The translations under genes and the position numbers were made by a program. The notes below the pieces were generated by a model that searched no databases, was not told where the DNA came from, and saw only the letters and a list, made by a program, of their open reading frames with translations. Below, in pieces: positions 1-9,019 of a DNA stretch of 64,000 nt. How positions within the stretch are numbered: position 1 is the stretch's first letter; each line of letters begins with the position of its first letter. This DNA is from Viridibacillus sp050278625 (GTDB taxonomy: Bacteria; Bacillota; Bacilli; Bacillales_A; Planococcaceae): contig NZ_JBNNTI010000012.1 of NCBI RefSeq assembly GCF_050278625.1, forward strand, positions 28,613 through 92,612, in the 5' to 3' direction.

Positions 1-112
1 CCCCAGTTGCTCCTTTTTTTGATAAGCGCCCCTTTTTGTCGATTTCTGCAAAAGTCAGACCGCGGGCTTGTTGGGCTTTATTTTCAAGTTCTTTTATACT
101 CTTATAATCCAT
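1..112 (-). CDS. N-terminus of a possible Sau3AI/MutH-type endonuclease (partial)
   Basis: Thirty-seven codons run off the left edge. The start ATG at 112 sits behind a GGGGAG ribosome site about nine bases upstream, so a real start is likely. The visible peptide begins MDYKSIKELENKAQQARG and continues with a Lys/Gly-rich LSKKGATG segment. A short helical leader followed by KxGRLSKKG(A/S)xG recalls the N-terminus of Sau3AI/MutH-family endonucleases, but no catalytic residues are in the window. The family assignment is inference from this short peptide; a restriction gene would fit the accessory character of the region. Confidence 0.4.
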   Translation of the reverse strand, partial: MDYKSIKELENKAQQARGLTFAEIDKKGRLSKKGATG

Positions 113-415
113 TTATTACCACTCCCCTTTTCATTCTAAACATTATCTAACTCTCAACTCTTAGAATATATCATCCTATTTAACTATTTTTATGTATTGA
201 TTATACAAATATATTATAGCACGTATAAAAAACTCCCCACTGAATGAAAGATATAATTCTTTATTTTCTTCATAGAGCAAGGATAAAAAATTTATTTATT
301 ATCCTCCATTAATGAGTACTTTAAAAATTCCCATTATTCAGAACTTAACTTCTCCATAGTTAAGTACCTCGTTGTATTATGTACTTAACAACAAAAAGAT
401 AAGGTTGTGAAAGCA
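113..415. other. AT-rich intergenic stretch, no gene seen
   Basis: About 300 bases between two divergently oriented genes. Very AT-rich. No ORF with a ribosome site and no strong hairpin was recognised. It presumably holds the promoters of the leftward endonuclease-like gene and of the now-dead PadR gene. Confidence 0.5.
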
Positions 416-753
416 ATGGAGAAAGAGCAATTACGAGGGAGTTTGGATTTAATTATCCTTTCTCGCATTTTGAAGGAGGAGAACTAAGGAGGAGACATTA
501 TTAAGAAAGTGTACGATGCTAGTGGAGAAATATTTAAGATAAGCAGGGTTCTCTGTACTCCCTGTTAAAGCGTTTAGAGAAAAAAGCGTACATTGAATCT
601 TACTGGGGTGAAGAACATTTAGGAGGGAGAAGAAAGTAGTATAAAATCACTGCTTCTGGTCGTACATTATTTGGTGAAAAATTAGTAGGATCTCTAAATG
701 CTCTTGAGCTTTTATTTCAAATAAACCGTTATGAGGGACAAGGTTATTTTTGA
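416..753 (+). pseudogene. PadR-family regulator, inactivated by several lesions
   Basis: From ATG 416 the frame reads MEKEQLRGSLDLIILSRILKEEN and then hits TAA where the family has Tyr (ENYGGD). The winged-helix section continues (GGDIIKKVYDASGEIFKIS), then shifts frame around 548-556, so that SLYSLLKRLEKK appears in another frame, and a second stop replaces Tyr in GGRRKYYKIT. The C-terminal part (TASGRTLFGEKLVGSLN) runs to TGA at 753. PadR proteins are small winged-helix repressors of transporters and drug-resistance genes. With two stops and one frameshift it cannot make a repressor, and no target gene remains beside it. Confidence 0.8.
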
Positions 754-1369
754 TTTTTTTAAAAAGAGCATATTCCTGCTTATCTAACATTTTCTTAAGA
801 AATCTAAATGTTGCCTTCCGCTTACTTGCTAATTCTGGAAAATATATATACAGGTACTTCCCCATTTTTCTTAAATAAATATCTAAAAAATTCTAAGTAC
901 TTTTCTTCTTGATGGAAATAATAATCTTGCCTTTTCTCTGTCATTTTTCAAACTAAAAAGTACCATTAAATCATCAAATTCTTCTACGGTTAACGCTCGA
1001 TCAAATTGGTCAAGATGTCCTGTACAAAATTTTTCATAAGCTAATTCTTCATTTTGAATATCTAATCTACCGAATTTCTATTAATATTTTTTTCTTTTGA
1101 TAACTCTTCAATACACAAAACTACTTCATTCCTTCTTTTTTTAATTCTTAACTCTTAGTACTTTTCCATCTCTGGTAATAGTGCTTTTACTTCACCATAC
1201 AAATCTGTCTTAATTCTATAATTAAATTCATTAATTTCAGTAAATTCATTTACTATCCAGTCTTCTTTTACCTCATTGTTTAATGCGATGTGATGCAAAT
1301 CTATATTTGGATAAACTTCTTTGTAATTTAAAGTGTTATTTTCTTTTTCTAGATTTGGATTCTCTGAGG
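754..1369 (-). pseudogene. Degraded protein-coding debris next to IS256, including a wall-protein-like fragment
   Basis: Reading leftward from the IS256 edge, 1369-1155 encodes an open fragment containing NYKEVYPNIDLHHIALNN followed by VKEDWIVNEF and YRIKTDLYGEVK. This resembles the pre-RHS beta-rich segments of large WapA/RHS-type wall proteins (family resemblance from memory). After its stop a second fragment (1080-883; LAYEKFCTGHLDQFDRALTV) and a third (about 865-754; RKATFRFLKKMLDKQEY) lie in other frames. None has a start with a ribosome site. I read this as remains of one or two genes, with the IS element inserted at the upstream edge. Confidence 0.45.
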
Positions 1370-2709
1370 GACCGTCAATATTTATGTGTAAATGAGTGTG
1401 ACCTTTTCTTGTAGACGCTCTCTTATTCTTTTGATTTGAACATTAATTCCAACTCTGCACGTGATTTGTCGAACCCTAAATGACATCGTGTAGCGAAGCG
1501 TTGATTGTACTGATTAAACTGAGATACAAGAAAGCGTTCCAATGATTCTTCGTTTGGGAATTGCTCTTTTCGCTTGCTATATTTCTTGATTTGTTTATTA
1601 AAGGATTCTATTAAGTTTGTGGAGTAGATGCTGCGCCAGATGCCTTTTGGAAAGCTGTAGAACGTGAAAATATACGGATTTTCAAGCAATGCCTTTGTTA
1701 CTTTCGGGTAAATTGATTTCCATTTCTCCACAAATTCTTGCAGTGCTTTATGCCCCATTTCGAGGTTGTCTGCACGATAAACAGTCTTAAAATCCTCGCA
1801 AATTTCAGCTCGATCTTTAACACGTACTTTATGTGCAATATTACGTGCAAGATGCACACAACACGATTGATATTTTGACTCGGGAAAGACGGAGAAAATA
1901 CTATTCGTAATGCCTTTTAAACCATCTAAAATGAACAATAATATTTCTTCTGTGCCACAATCTCTGATATCTTCCAAAAGTTCTTTCCAAACTCTAGCTG
2001 ATTCATTTGGTGCGATTGTGTAAGCTAAGACTTCTTTCGATCCATCTTCACGAATACCAACGGCAATATAGACGGCTTCTTTTTCGACTGTTTCACGTTT
2101 TAGAGCAATATAAGTCGCGTCCAAATAAACGCATGCATAACGTGCAGAGAGCGCTCGAGCTTGGAAAGCTTCTACCTGTTCAGACATCGCTTTCGTCATA
2201 TTCGAAATCGTTTGTGGCGTGTAATGATGACCATACATTTTCTCAATTAAATCAGAGATTTCCGTCATCGTTACACCTTTTTGGAACATATGAATGACAA
2301 ACGATTCGAGCGTATCATTTGAACGCTTATATGGAGCCACAGTCTGTTGTCTAAATTCACCGTTACGATCACGTGGAATGGCAATTTGGAGATTACCAAA
2401 TTCTGTATGAAGCGTACGTGAATAGGCGCCATTTCTAGAGTTGCCAGAGTTGAAGCCAATACGGTCGTACTTTTCGTAGTCTAAGAAACATGTCAATTCG
2501 CTCGCTAAGAGTGCGTTTACGGCCGATTCTAGGTGAGTGCGAAAAACTTCCTTAATATCTTCTTTTTTTACTAGAGCTTGGACAATATCTGTTGTAAACT
2601 GATTCATAGGGAAGACCTCTTTTCTGTGAATTGTGTTATGGTGACTTAATTCTACAAGAAAAGGTCTTCCTTTTTCTATTTATTCATTTACACAAGATAT
2701 TTTACGCTC
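1370..2709 (-). mobile_element. IS256-family insertion sequence, apparently complete
   Basis: The single transposase gene is flanked by imperfect inverted ends. The left end near 1370 (GACCGTCAATATTTATGTGT followed by AAATG) matches the complement of the right end near 2709; both share TGTGTAAATG, and a second internal inverted block ACCTTTTCTTGTAG / CTACAAGAAAAGGT lies near 1400 and 2655. I could not see a convincing 8-bp target duplication (left TCTCTGAG, right TCGCCTGT), so outer boundaries are accurate to a few bases only. It separates wall-protein debris from the serine-hydrolase gene. Solo copies of this type of end occur near 21995 and 63856. Confidence 0.85.
1423..2607 (-). CDS. IS256-family transposase (mutator type), intact
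   Basis: A 394-residue DDE transposase of the MULE/mutator (Transposase_mut) class, which moves the element by copy-out replication in the cytoplasm. The catalytic triad is visible as Asp in YLDATY (about residue 167), Asp in FILDGLKG (about 233) and Glu in NLIESFNKQ (about 341), with the CCVHLARN motif between the second and third. The N-terminal half carries SGNSRNGAYSRTL and IPRDRNGEF, typical of the family. Length matches full-length members. Start ATG 2607 follows an AGAGGTC ribosome site. No frameshift or stop was seen, so it may be active. Confidence 0.95.
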   Translation of the reverse strand: MNQFTTDIVQALVKKEDIKEVFRTHLESAVNALLASELTCFLDYEKYDRIGFNSGNSRNGAYSRTLHTEFGNLQIAIPRDRNGEFRQQTVAPYKRSNDTLESFVIHMFQKGVTMTEISDLIEKMYGHHYTPQTISNMTKAMSEQVEAFQARALSARYACVYLDATYIALKRETVEKEAVYIAVGIREDGSKEVLAYTIAPNESARVWKELLEDIRDCGTEEILLFILDGLKGITNSIFSVFPESKYQSCCVHLARNIAHKVRVKDRAEICEDFKTVYRADNLEMGHKALQEFVEKWKSIYPKVTKALLENPYIFTFYSFPKGIWRSIYSTNLIESFNKQIKKYSKRKEQFPNEESLERFLVSQFNQYNQRFATRCHLGFDKSRAELELMFKSKE

Positions 2710-2787
2710 TCGCCTGTTTTGACGATCCTTCAAGGGGCTATATAAGCCTGCTTTGAATCCCACCTCTACTGGCCGCACAAAAAAATG

Positions 2788-2822
2788 CTGTCTCAAAGGT
2801 CTGTAATGACCTTTGAGACAGC
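2788..2822 (-). terminator. Strong intrinsic terminator of the serine-hydrolase gene
   Basis: GCTGTCTCAAAGGTC and GACCTTTGAGACAGC form a 15-bp perfect stem with a six-base loop. On the minus strand the stem is followed by ATTTTTTT. It lies about 20 bases after the stop of the leftward beta-lactamase-like gene. Confidence 0.9.
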
Positions 2823-2840
2823 TCTTAGACAAGCCCGTAT

Positions 2841-4946
2841 TTATTTTTTCAATGAAATCTCAAATTTGGAGCCAACTTCTCCTGCAAATACGATTCTACC
2901 ATTCTTCGGTAATACGACCTGATTCTTACCGCTGACCACGGTATGGTTAATACAAAGGCCTTCTTGGTCATATACAGCAAATGAGCCCTTCGAAGGCATT
3001 TTAACCGTCATGACCTTTCCTTTGGCAGTCGCTGGAACTGAATACCATTTGGCAAGGCCGTCCGATTGGATTATTGTTGAAGATCGCTTACCCATATGGA
3101 GTGGTTTTACAAGTTCCTCACTAGCGAATATGTTACCTACTGCCGTAAAATACTCTAAGCCATTCTTCTTAAAGAAATTGATCTCCATCGTATCTCGACC
3201 AGCCATGACAGGGATTTGCAGTTGGTTAACTGCTTTGTTTGCTCCAGTAATCTTATTATTAAACAAATACCCTGGAAATTCTTTAACCGTATCCATTTGT
3301 ATGATTGATCCAGGATTGAGATAGAGCATCGATGTATATTTCTCACTCACCAAGTAATATTTTTTACCTTCACGTTTCTTCCATGCGGTAGCTACATCTT
3401 TGGATAATACATTGGCCTCGAGCTTCTCAGCGTTATACTCTGAGACAGCGGTTTGTGGAAGCCCCGGTAATGTTATATATAAGCTGGACCATAAGTAGGT
3501 GCGCCCATTCTTCTCAACAACGAATTTTACCTTTTCTGTGCCTTCATCGTTTACAAAAGAACCATCAGCCGTATACGTATACTTTTGAGCAGGATTGTTC
3601 GGAGCCGTAATCGTGGATACAGACAATTGTCCCGCAGCATTCATTTCTACCTTCATTAACGAATTTGCACCACCATAAATACCTGCATACCTGGATAATT
3701 TCTGCGGCATATTTGCCTTTATAGGCACGCCATGCGACTTCTCCTTCTTCCGTTCATGAATAACCCCCTTCTCCTGAAGTGCACTAAGCAGTAGTTCATT
3801 CGCTAACAATTGATCGGTTAAGCTTTGACCACCTGAAGAGACAACGGCCGCAGCCATGTTATATTCCGGGAGCACAACTAATGATGAATGATAGGACATC
3901 GTATCTCCACCTTTTGTAAGTGCCTTGATGCCGTATTCGTTGAATGGGAATAAGCTCACACTATCCCAACCTAGTCCGTACCCGACTAATGACGGATCAG
4001 CTTTCTCCGGCCACATGCCTCTTTTATACTCTTCTTGTGCCATAGCTTCTACCGAGTTATTAGAAAGAATACCATCGACCTGTCCCGTGAAGATTTGTGA
4101 GAATTTAACAAGATCTTCAGCTGTTGAGTAAATACCTCCAGTTGCAATGACATTAGTATTCTCTTGTGGAAGCTGTCCCTCATAAACAGGGGAATAGACC
4201 CCAGCCAGTGTCGCTGAATCTACAAGATCCTGCGGTGTTTTCGTATGGTTCATTTCTAGAGGCTCTGTCAAATACTTGTGTATATATGCTGTAAAGCCCA
4301 TGCCGCTAACTCTCTCTACCAGAATCTCAGCTAATGTAAAACCATCGTTACAATATACCGAGAACGCTCCTGGATCCGCCTTTAAGTTTTGAATGGCCAA
4401 TTGCTCTAACAAAGTATCGTGTGCATACGTATCATTATCCCCATACAATGATGCATTACTGCCCGAGGTTCCTTGAAGACCAGAGGAATGATTCAGTAGC
4501 ATGCGTGGTGTAATCTGTTTGTAACGGTTGTCTTTCATCTTAAAATCAGGTAAATATTTCACAATTGGCAAATCTAAATCTACCTTGCCCTCGTCTACAA
4601 GCTTCATAACAGCCGCTGTGAGCACCATTTTGCTCGTTGAACCTATACCATACATCGTTTTTGAAGTAAGTGGTATTTTGTCCGTCTTGTTGTTTTTGCC
4701 AGCATACCCTGAGATGACAATCTCTCCATCATCGATAAGCGCATATTGTAAACTTGTAGTGCCGTAAGTTTCTGTTAGCAGCTTGGCTTTCTTAACAGCT
4801 ATTTTCTTACTCTCATCAAAAGTAAGATTACTACTGTTATTGGTGGTCGTTGTGGCCATTGTAGTCATTGGAGCAAGCATCATTAGCACGATGATAAAAG
4901 CGATAATTGGAGATCGTTTTCTACCTGTTTTTATGCCCATCCTCAT
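2841..4946 (-). CDS. Secreted beta-lactamase-family (class C/PBP4*-like) serine hydrolase
   Basis: About 701 residues with an N-terminal signal segment (IIAFIIVLMMLAPMTT, then a Thr/Asn-rich linker), so the product is exported. The serine-hydrolase fold shows the SxxK nucleophile motif (GIGSTSKMVLTAAV) and the YxN motif as YCNDGFTLAE; the third motif region reads LTKGGDTMSYHSS. A C-terminal beta-rich half of about 300 residues follows, as in peptidase-like members of this family that act on D-amino-acid peptides or antibiotics. I chose ATG 4946 (MRMGIKTGRK), eight bases after AGAGAGG; the longer frame from 4970 has no ribosome site. A duplicated relic of this leader near 5310 starts with the same MRMG, supporting the choice. 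Substrate cannot be deduced. Confidence 0.85.
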   Translation of the reverse strand: MRMGIKTGRKRSPIIAFIIVLMMLAPMTTMATTTTNNSSNLTFDESKKIAVKKAKLLTETYGTTSLQYALIDDGEIVISGYAGKNNKTDKIPLTSKTMYGIGSTSKMVLTAAVMKLVDEGKVDLDLPIVKYLPDFKMKDNRYKQITPRMLLNHSSGLQGTSGSNASLYGDNDTYAHDTLLEQLAIQNLKADPGAFSVYCNDGFTLAEILVERVSGMGFTAYIHKYLTEPLEMNHTKTPQDLVDSATLAGVYSPVYEGQLPQENTNVIATGGIYSTAEDLVKFSQIFTGQVDGILSNNSVEAMAQEEYKRGMWPEKADPSLVGYGLGWDSVSLFPFNEYGIKALTKGGDTMSYHSSLVVLPEYNMAAAVVSSGGQSLTDQLLANELLLSALQEKGVIHERKKEKSHGVPIKANMPQKLSRYAGIYGGANSLMKVEMNAAGQLSVSTITAPNNPAQKYTYTADGSFVNDEGTEKVKFVVEKNGRTYLWSSLYITLPGLPQTAVSEYNAEKLEANVLSKDVATAWKKREGKKYYLVSEKYTSMLYLNPGSIIQMDTVKEFPGYLFNNKITGANKAVNQLQIPVMAGRDTMEINFFKKNGLEYFTAVGNIFASEELVKPLHMGKRSSTIIQSDGLAKWYSVPATAKGKVMTVKMPSKGSFAVYDQEGLCINHTVVSGKNQVVLPKNGRIVFAGEVGSKFEISLKK

Positions 4947-5131
4947 TTTCATTACCTCTCTTTGTTTCATTCGTATCTTCTCCTATCCTCATGTATCATA
5001 TTTTCCTACCTACAGATATTAATTCGCCATAGGGTTCTATTTTTCCTTGCTCCTATTTATTACAGACAATATTGACTATAATAACAATTGCTAAAAAAAT
5101 TCCGATTGCTATAATTATTGCTCCTATTATT

Positions 5132-5368
5132 TTAAGTAGAATGATGAAATGTAGCATATGGGTCAACAGCTAGTTTCATTACCAATCTGGCTAAACCTGA
5201 TTTTTTAAGTAGTTTATAAGTTTTTATTTGAAAGTCAGCATGCATACCGCCTTGCGTTGAAACACTGCTATCGTCCCCAACAAATGCACTCACGTTTTAT
5301 TTGTTCTTGTACCCATCCTCATTTTCATTTCCTCTCTTATTTTCACTCTCATCTTCTCCTTTCCTCAT
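5132..5368 (-). pseudogene. Relic of a second copy of the serine-hydrolase leader plus an unidentified C-terminal tail
   Basis: 5310-5368 repeats, with about 80% identity, the ribosome site, start and first codons of the neighbouring serine-hydrolase gene (4932-4993): AGAGAGG, then ATGAAAATGAGGATGGG. The frame stops after MRMGTRTNKT. In the next frame (5293-5132) an open stretch reads AFVGDDSSVSTQGGMHADFQ and ends MKLAVDPYATFHHST. That tail does not match the neighbour's C-terminus. I read it as a deleted paralogue or a recombination scar. Confidence 0.5.
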
Positions 5369-5583
5369 CTTTTTTTGACTATCTTAACGGGCCGCTAATG
5401 AAAGCTTATACGACGAAGATGACTCCCTGTGACGACAATATGAACGGCGTATGAATGAACAAACAAAAAATGCTACGACGTCAAATGCAAGGAAGCTTGC
5501 ACATGAGCCGTAGCAAGGAGATAGCGTTTAGAAAATCCGAGTTGGACATTTACAAAAAGAATATCTACTACATTAAACAAATG

Positions 5584-5611
5584 ATCCCACTGAATTAGTT
5601 TCCAGTGGGAT
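5584..5611. terminator. Hairpin downstream of selO
   Basis: ATCCCACTG and its complement CAGTGGGAT form a nine-base-pair stem 40 bases after the selO stop. The U-tract is weak in both directions. An almost identical hairpin follows sspH at 7749. Confidence 0.5.
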
Positions 5612-5651
5612 TTTATCGTCATTAAGTGCTAGACAGTCGTTCGATTATTTA

Positions 5652-7115
5652 TCAAGTACCGCAATAAGTGCGATATGGGATTGTTGTTGCAGGTAGTGTT
5701 GTGTATTCGACCTGTTCGGTAGAGTATGCATAAGGGTTTGAAATAACACCCAAAAGCCGTTTCATCACACTGTAGTCGCCTTGATGCACTGCTGCTTCTA
5801 ATGCGGCTTCTACCCTATGATTTCGTGGAATTACCGCCGGATTACTGTTCCGCATCAACTGATTCGAGGATGCTAGCGATTCCTGTTGTCTACTAAGTCT
5901 AGCTTGCCAGAGCTCATACCATTGAGCAAACTCTTGAGTCCCATATAGGCCAGTTTCCTCCAACATATCTAAAGTTAATGCACGAAAAGTATTGGTATAA
6001 TCCTCACTATACTTCTTCATCATACTGAGGAGCCCATTAATAAGAGCTTCATCTTCGGTCTCTTCGTTAAATATCCCGAGTTTGGCTCTCATTCCTGCGA
6101 GCCATTTGGATTGGTATAACTCATTAAAACTTGATAACTGATCTTGTGCCAGCCCGATAGCCTGTTCCAGATTATCATGCAGCAGAGGCAATAAGGCTTC
6201 AGCAAATCGCGCAAGATCCCAACCTGCAAGAAACGGCTGATTGCCATAGGAATAGCGTCCTTGAATGTCAATGGAACTGAATACTGTTTCTGGATCATAG
6301 ACATCCATAAAAGCACAAGGACCATAATCGATGGTTTCACCACTAATGGTCATGTTATCTGTGTTCATCACACCATGAATAAATCCAACAAGTTGCCATT
6401 TAGCAATAAGCTCAGCTTGACGTTTAATTACTTCCTGAAGGAAAGAAAGGTATCGGTTTTCATTCATTTCAATATTAGGAAAATGCCGCTCGATAGTATA
6501 GTCAGCCAAAATTCGTAGTTCCTCTAAAGTGCCCCATTTTGCAATGTATTGAAAGGTACCGACACGTATATGACTAGAAGCCACACGAGTCATAACTGCA
6601 CCCGGTAGTTCGGTTTCACGGATAACTGACTCACCTGTTGTCACTACTGCAAGACTACGGGTAGTAGGAATACCAAGCGCGTGCATGGCTTCGCTGATAA
6701 TATATTCTCGTAGCATTGGTCCAAGTGTTGCTCGACCATCACCCCCGCGAGAATATGGCGTTCTACCTGATCCCTTAAGCTGAATATCAGTTCTCTCACC
6801 ATTTGATGAGATGTGCTCACCTAACAGCACTGCTCGGCCGTCTCCCAACATATTAAAATGACCGAATTGATGCCCCGCATAAGCTTGAGCAAGAGGCGAA
6901 GCACCTTCAGGAATCTGATTTCCTGCAAGAATTTCTATGCCTTCTTCTTTTTGTAGCCCTTGAACGTTTAAATCCAAGGATGTTGCCAACTCGCTATTGA
7001 AAATAATCAACTCCGGCGAACTTACTGGAGTTGGGTTGGTGCGGGAAAAAAATGAGTTCGGTAGCTGACTATAACTGTTGTCAAAGTTCCAACCAGTTTT
7101 ATTATTTTTTGTCAT
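5652..7115 (-). CDS. selO: SelO-family protein adenylyltransferase (YdiU)
   Basis: 487 residues, full length for the SelO pseudokinase family, which transfers AMP from ATP to Ser/Thr/Tyr of other proteins (AMPylation) and is linked to redox stress. Visible family blocks are GDGRAVLLGE, LKGSGRTPYSRGGDGRA, REYIISEAMHALGIPTTRSL and the active-site segment HGVMNTDNMTISGETIDYGP with the metal/catalytic Asp and Asn residues. The C-terminus is TYCGT: a Cys occupies the place where eukaryotic SelO has selenocysteine. Start ATG 7115 follows AAAAAGGAGA; the longer frame to 7166 lacks a ribosome site. It is monocistronic. Confidence 0.93.
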   Translation of the reverse strand: MTKNNKTGWNFDNSYSQLPNSFFSRTNPTPVSSPELIIFNSELATSLDLNVQGLQKEEGIEILAGNQIPEGASPLAQAYAGHQFGHFNMLGDGRAVLLGEHISSNGERTDIQLKGSGRTPYSRGGDGRATLGPMLREYIISEAMHALGIPTTRSLAVVTTGESVIRETELPGAVMTRVASSHIRVGTFQYIAKWGTLEELRILADYTIERHFPNIEMNENRYLSFLQEVIKRQAELIAKWQLVGFIHGVMNTDNMTISGETIDYGPCAFMDVYDPETVFSSIDIQGRYSYGNQPFLAGWDLARFAEALLPLLHDNLEQAIGLAQDQLSSFNELYQSKWLAGMRAKLGIFNEETEDEALINGLLSMMKKYSEDYTNTFRALTLDMLEETGLYGTQEFAQWYELWQARLSRQQESLASSNQLMRNSNPAVIPRNHRVEAALEAAVHQGDYSVMKRLLGVISNPYAYSTEQVEYTTLPATTIPYRTYCGT

Positions 7116-7549
7116 GTTTTCTCCTTTTTTGTCTTTTTTAAAATCGCTTTTCGTTTTATAAAGCAATATTCATAAACATTTAATATTATTTTTAGTTACC
7201 TTCATTCTGTATTACGCAATACTTTTCCTTAATGTTTACTTCTACCTATTTATTATACCGTTTCCAGTCCTTTATTATTGTTTATTTTCGGAATTGGTCA
7301 CTTTGAATGTCCACCACAATTTTTTAATTTTTTTAGCATTGACCTTCATGAACTGGATATACCAACTAACAAATACGAAAAACTTCCAACTCAGTTTAGC
7401 AAATAAAGATCAATAAATACTCAGTTTTGAGTAGTATTTTCTGTGATAAATAACCATTTCAATACCATATGTAAGAAGAGTATTCTTAAGAGTTAAATGA
7501 GCTTGATAAATTAGTTACTGAAAATAAATAAAAAATAGGAGGTCTTTAT
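7116..7549. other. Intergenic region between selO and sspH
   Basis: About 430 AT-rich bases between divergent genes. It must carry the selO promoter (leftward) and the sporulation promoter of sspH (rightward). I could not pick a convincing sigma-G element and see no gene. Confidence 0.4.
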
Positions 7550-7741
7550 TTGGAATATCAACGTGCGCAAGAAATTGTTGCTTCACCATCGGAATTCGAA
7601 GTGAGCTATAACGGTGTTTCTGTATGGATTGATAAACTACATGATAATGGAAAATTAGCAACCGTCCATTTAAGACATTCATTAGAGGAAAGATCCGAAG
7701 TAGATATCTCAGAATTAAAAGAAGAATATCCAGTACAATAA
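7550..7741 (+). CDS. sspH: H-type small acid-soluble spore protein
   Basis: 63 residues starting MEYQRAQEIVASPSEFEVSY and containing YNGVSVWIDKL; the RAxEI..SP....V.YNG pattern identifies the SspH family. These minor proteins are packed into the spore core under forespore sigma-G control. The start is TTG 7550, set by GGAGG seven bases upstream. A terminator follows directly, so the gene is a single transcription unit. It marks the host as an endospore former. Confidence 0.92.
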   Translation: MEYQRAQEIVASPSEFEVSYNGVSVWIDKLHDNGKLATVHLRHSLEERSEVDISELKEEYPVQ

Positions 7742-7748
7742 TAAAATG

Positions 7749-7776
7749 ATCCCATTGGAATTATATCCAATGGGAT
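7749..7776 (+). terminator. Terminator of sspH
   Basis: ATCCCATTGGA / TCCAATGGGAT stem followed by TTTTAT, eight bases after the sspH stop. Confidence 0.85.
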
Positions 7777-7829
7777 TTTATGGTTACTTAGTTTGCAATA
7801 GATTGTGAAACTAAAAATTTATGATATTC

Positions 7830-8165
7830 ACCATCTTATTTCAGAAGAATTTTTCTATTTCCGCTTCATCTTTAACTCAATTATTTCTTCTTTCTTTTAT
7901 TTGATTGTTTGTGATGCCAATAAGTTGAATAATTTCCTGGGGAATGTTTTGATCAAAATATACAAGTCCCCTTCAGTTTGGATAGTTTCTCCCACATTAA
8001 TTGCAACAATTGAAAGTATCCTGTCTCCCTTTTCAAATGAAAAGCCTGTTATTTCAATATCAAAAACAACTACATTTAATTCATGCAAAGATGTAATTAG
8101 TGCTTTTTTTCTTTATTTATTTCTTTATCCCTCACTTCATACGTTTTCGTAATATTATCTAAGTT
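7830..8165 (-). pseudogene. DnaQ-like 3'-5' exonuclease, frameshifted fragment
   Basis: The leftward frame holds ELNVVVFDIEITGFSFEKGD, a DnaQ/DEDD exonuclease ExoI motif (usual form VVFDIETTGF.PEKGDRI). About 50 residues later the reading frame shifts, and a second frame carries YFDQNIPQEIIQLIGITNNQ, the expected continuation ending in the ITN block of this family. A further shift follows. Upstream sequence (EVRDKEINKEK) is in yet another frame. Only the first ~80 residues of a normally ~200-residue domain remain. Confidence 0.7.
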
Positions 8166-8168
8166 ATA

Positions 8169-8292
8169 TTATACTGATTCAGATAAAGCATCTTCTTTAC
8201 TTTCAAATTCTTTAGCATTAGCGAAATTAGGAAATACATTAGACACAAGCAATGTAAATATAAAGCTACAAATTATAAACTAATTTTTTCAT
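8169..8292 (-). pseudogene. Small secreted protein fragment, frameshifted signal peptide
   Basis: ATG 8292 opens MKKLVYNL then stops. One frame over, the sequence reads FIFTLLVSNVFPNFANAKEF, a clean signal-peptide core with an AxA-type cleavage site, followed by about 12 residues and a stop at 8169. The mature part is almost absent, so this is a relic. Not recognised beyond that. Confidence 0.5.
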
Positions 8293-8454
8293 TATAACAG
8301 CTCCATATCTATTTTTTTGTAATTAAGAATGTTATAATTATTTATTAACGAAGATACATTTTTTAAATATATTGGTATAAATATCTAAGTTAATAATATT
8401 TGTACATTATAAATAATCTATACAGTTGTAAAAAACAAGTGCGAGGTGAGCCTT

Positions 8455-8631
8455 TTGTATTTCTCAGACATACAATTTTTTATGCTTTTATTTGGTTTTA
8501 TTATAATGATTTTAAGTTTACTTAAAGTTTATCAAATTAAAAAGGAATATTTAATCAAACATATGGAATTAGAAGTAGAATTAAAAAAAATAGAATTAGA
8601 CAGACAAAAAATAAAAGTAGAAAATACGTGA
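8455..8631 (+). CDS. Small single-pass membrane protein with charged helical tail
   Basis: About 58 residues. A hydrophobic helix (FFMLLFGFIIMILSLL, residues about 7-22) is followed by a Lys/Glu-rich amphipathic helix (LEVELKKIELDRQKIKVE) that could form a coiled coil. I favour TTG 8455 as start, five bases after GAGGTGA; GTG 8446 would be part of the ribosome site itself. No family recognised. It stands alone between relics, so function is unknown; small Nin/Cout membrane proteins of this shape are often regulators or phage-type products. Confidence 0.5.
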   Translation: MYFSDIQFFMLLFGFIIMILSLLKVYQIKKEYLIKHMELEVELKKIELDRQKIKVENT

Positions 8632-8676
8632 CTAATAAAGAATAAGTATAATGTACTAGGCCTTTTGTAAATAAAG

Positions 8677-8838
8677 TTAAGACCTTTTAGAATACTCAAA
8701 CATTTTAGAAAACAAAGAAGGTTTCTTTTGCAGTTTTTGTTCTTCCTCCAACGTTTCTATTTTCACATTTAGCTTCTTGATTTCATTCATAAGTGCGTTT
8801 ATCTGTTTGTTACCTTCATTGATTAGATTCAATCGCCC
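8677..8838 (-). pseudogene. C-terminal coiled-coil fragment
   Basis: The leftward frame reads RLNLINEGNKQINALMNEIK and continues as a Lys/Glu-rich coiled coil to LFSKMFEYSKRS and a stop at 8677. No start or ribosome site was found upstream. The coiled coil plus basic tail resembles the C-terminus of MerR-like/DUF3967 DNA-binding proteins. Assignment uncertain. Confidence 0.4.
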
Positions 8839-9019
8839 TTAAAGTTGCATTTTACTTGCTACCACACACTCTAACACTCCAAAAAAGCGGTATTATAACG
8901 TTGCAACGTGTTCAGCCATGTTTTCCATTGAGCTTACTTAATAAGAAGGAATAATATTCCCTTTTGTAGAATAGTGGCTATAAATATGTTTAGTACTAAC
9001 AATTAAAGGAGCTGAAATC

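Noticed and set aside
2007..2297. Rightward open frame inside the IS256 transposase gene
   Set aside because: Antisense shadow of an intact transposase with all catalytic motifs; no ribosome site.
5257..5454. Rightward 65-codon frame upstream of the serine hydrolase
   Set aside because: Antisense to the duplicated leader relic; composition Ser/His/Phe-rich, typical of non-coding AT-rich sequence.
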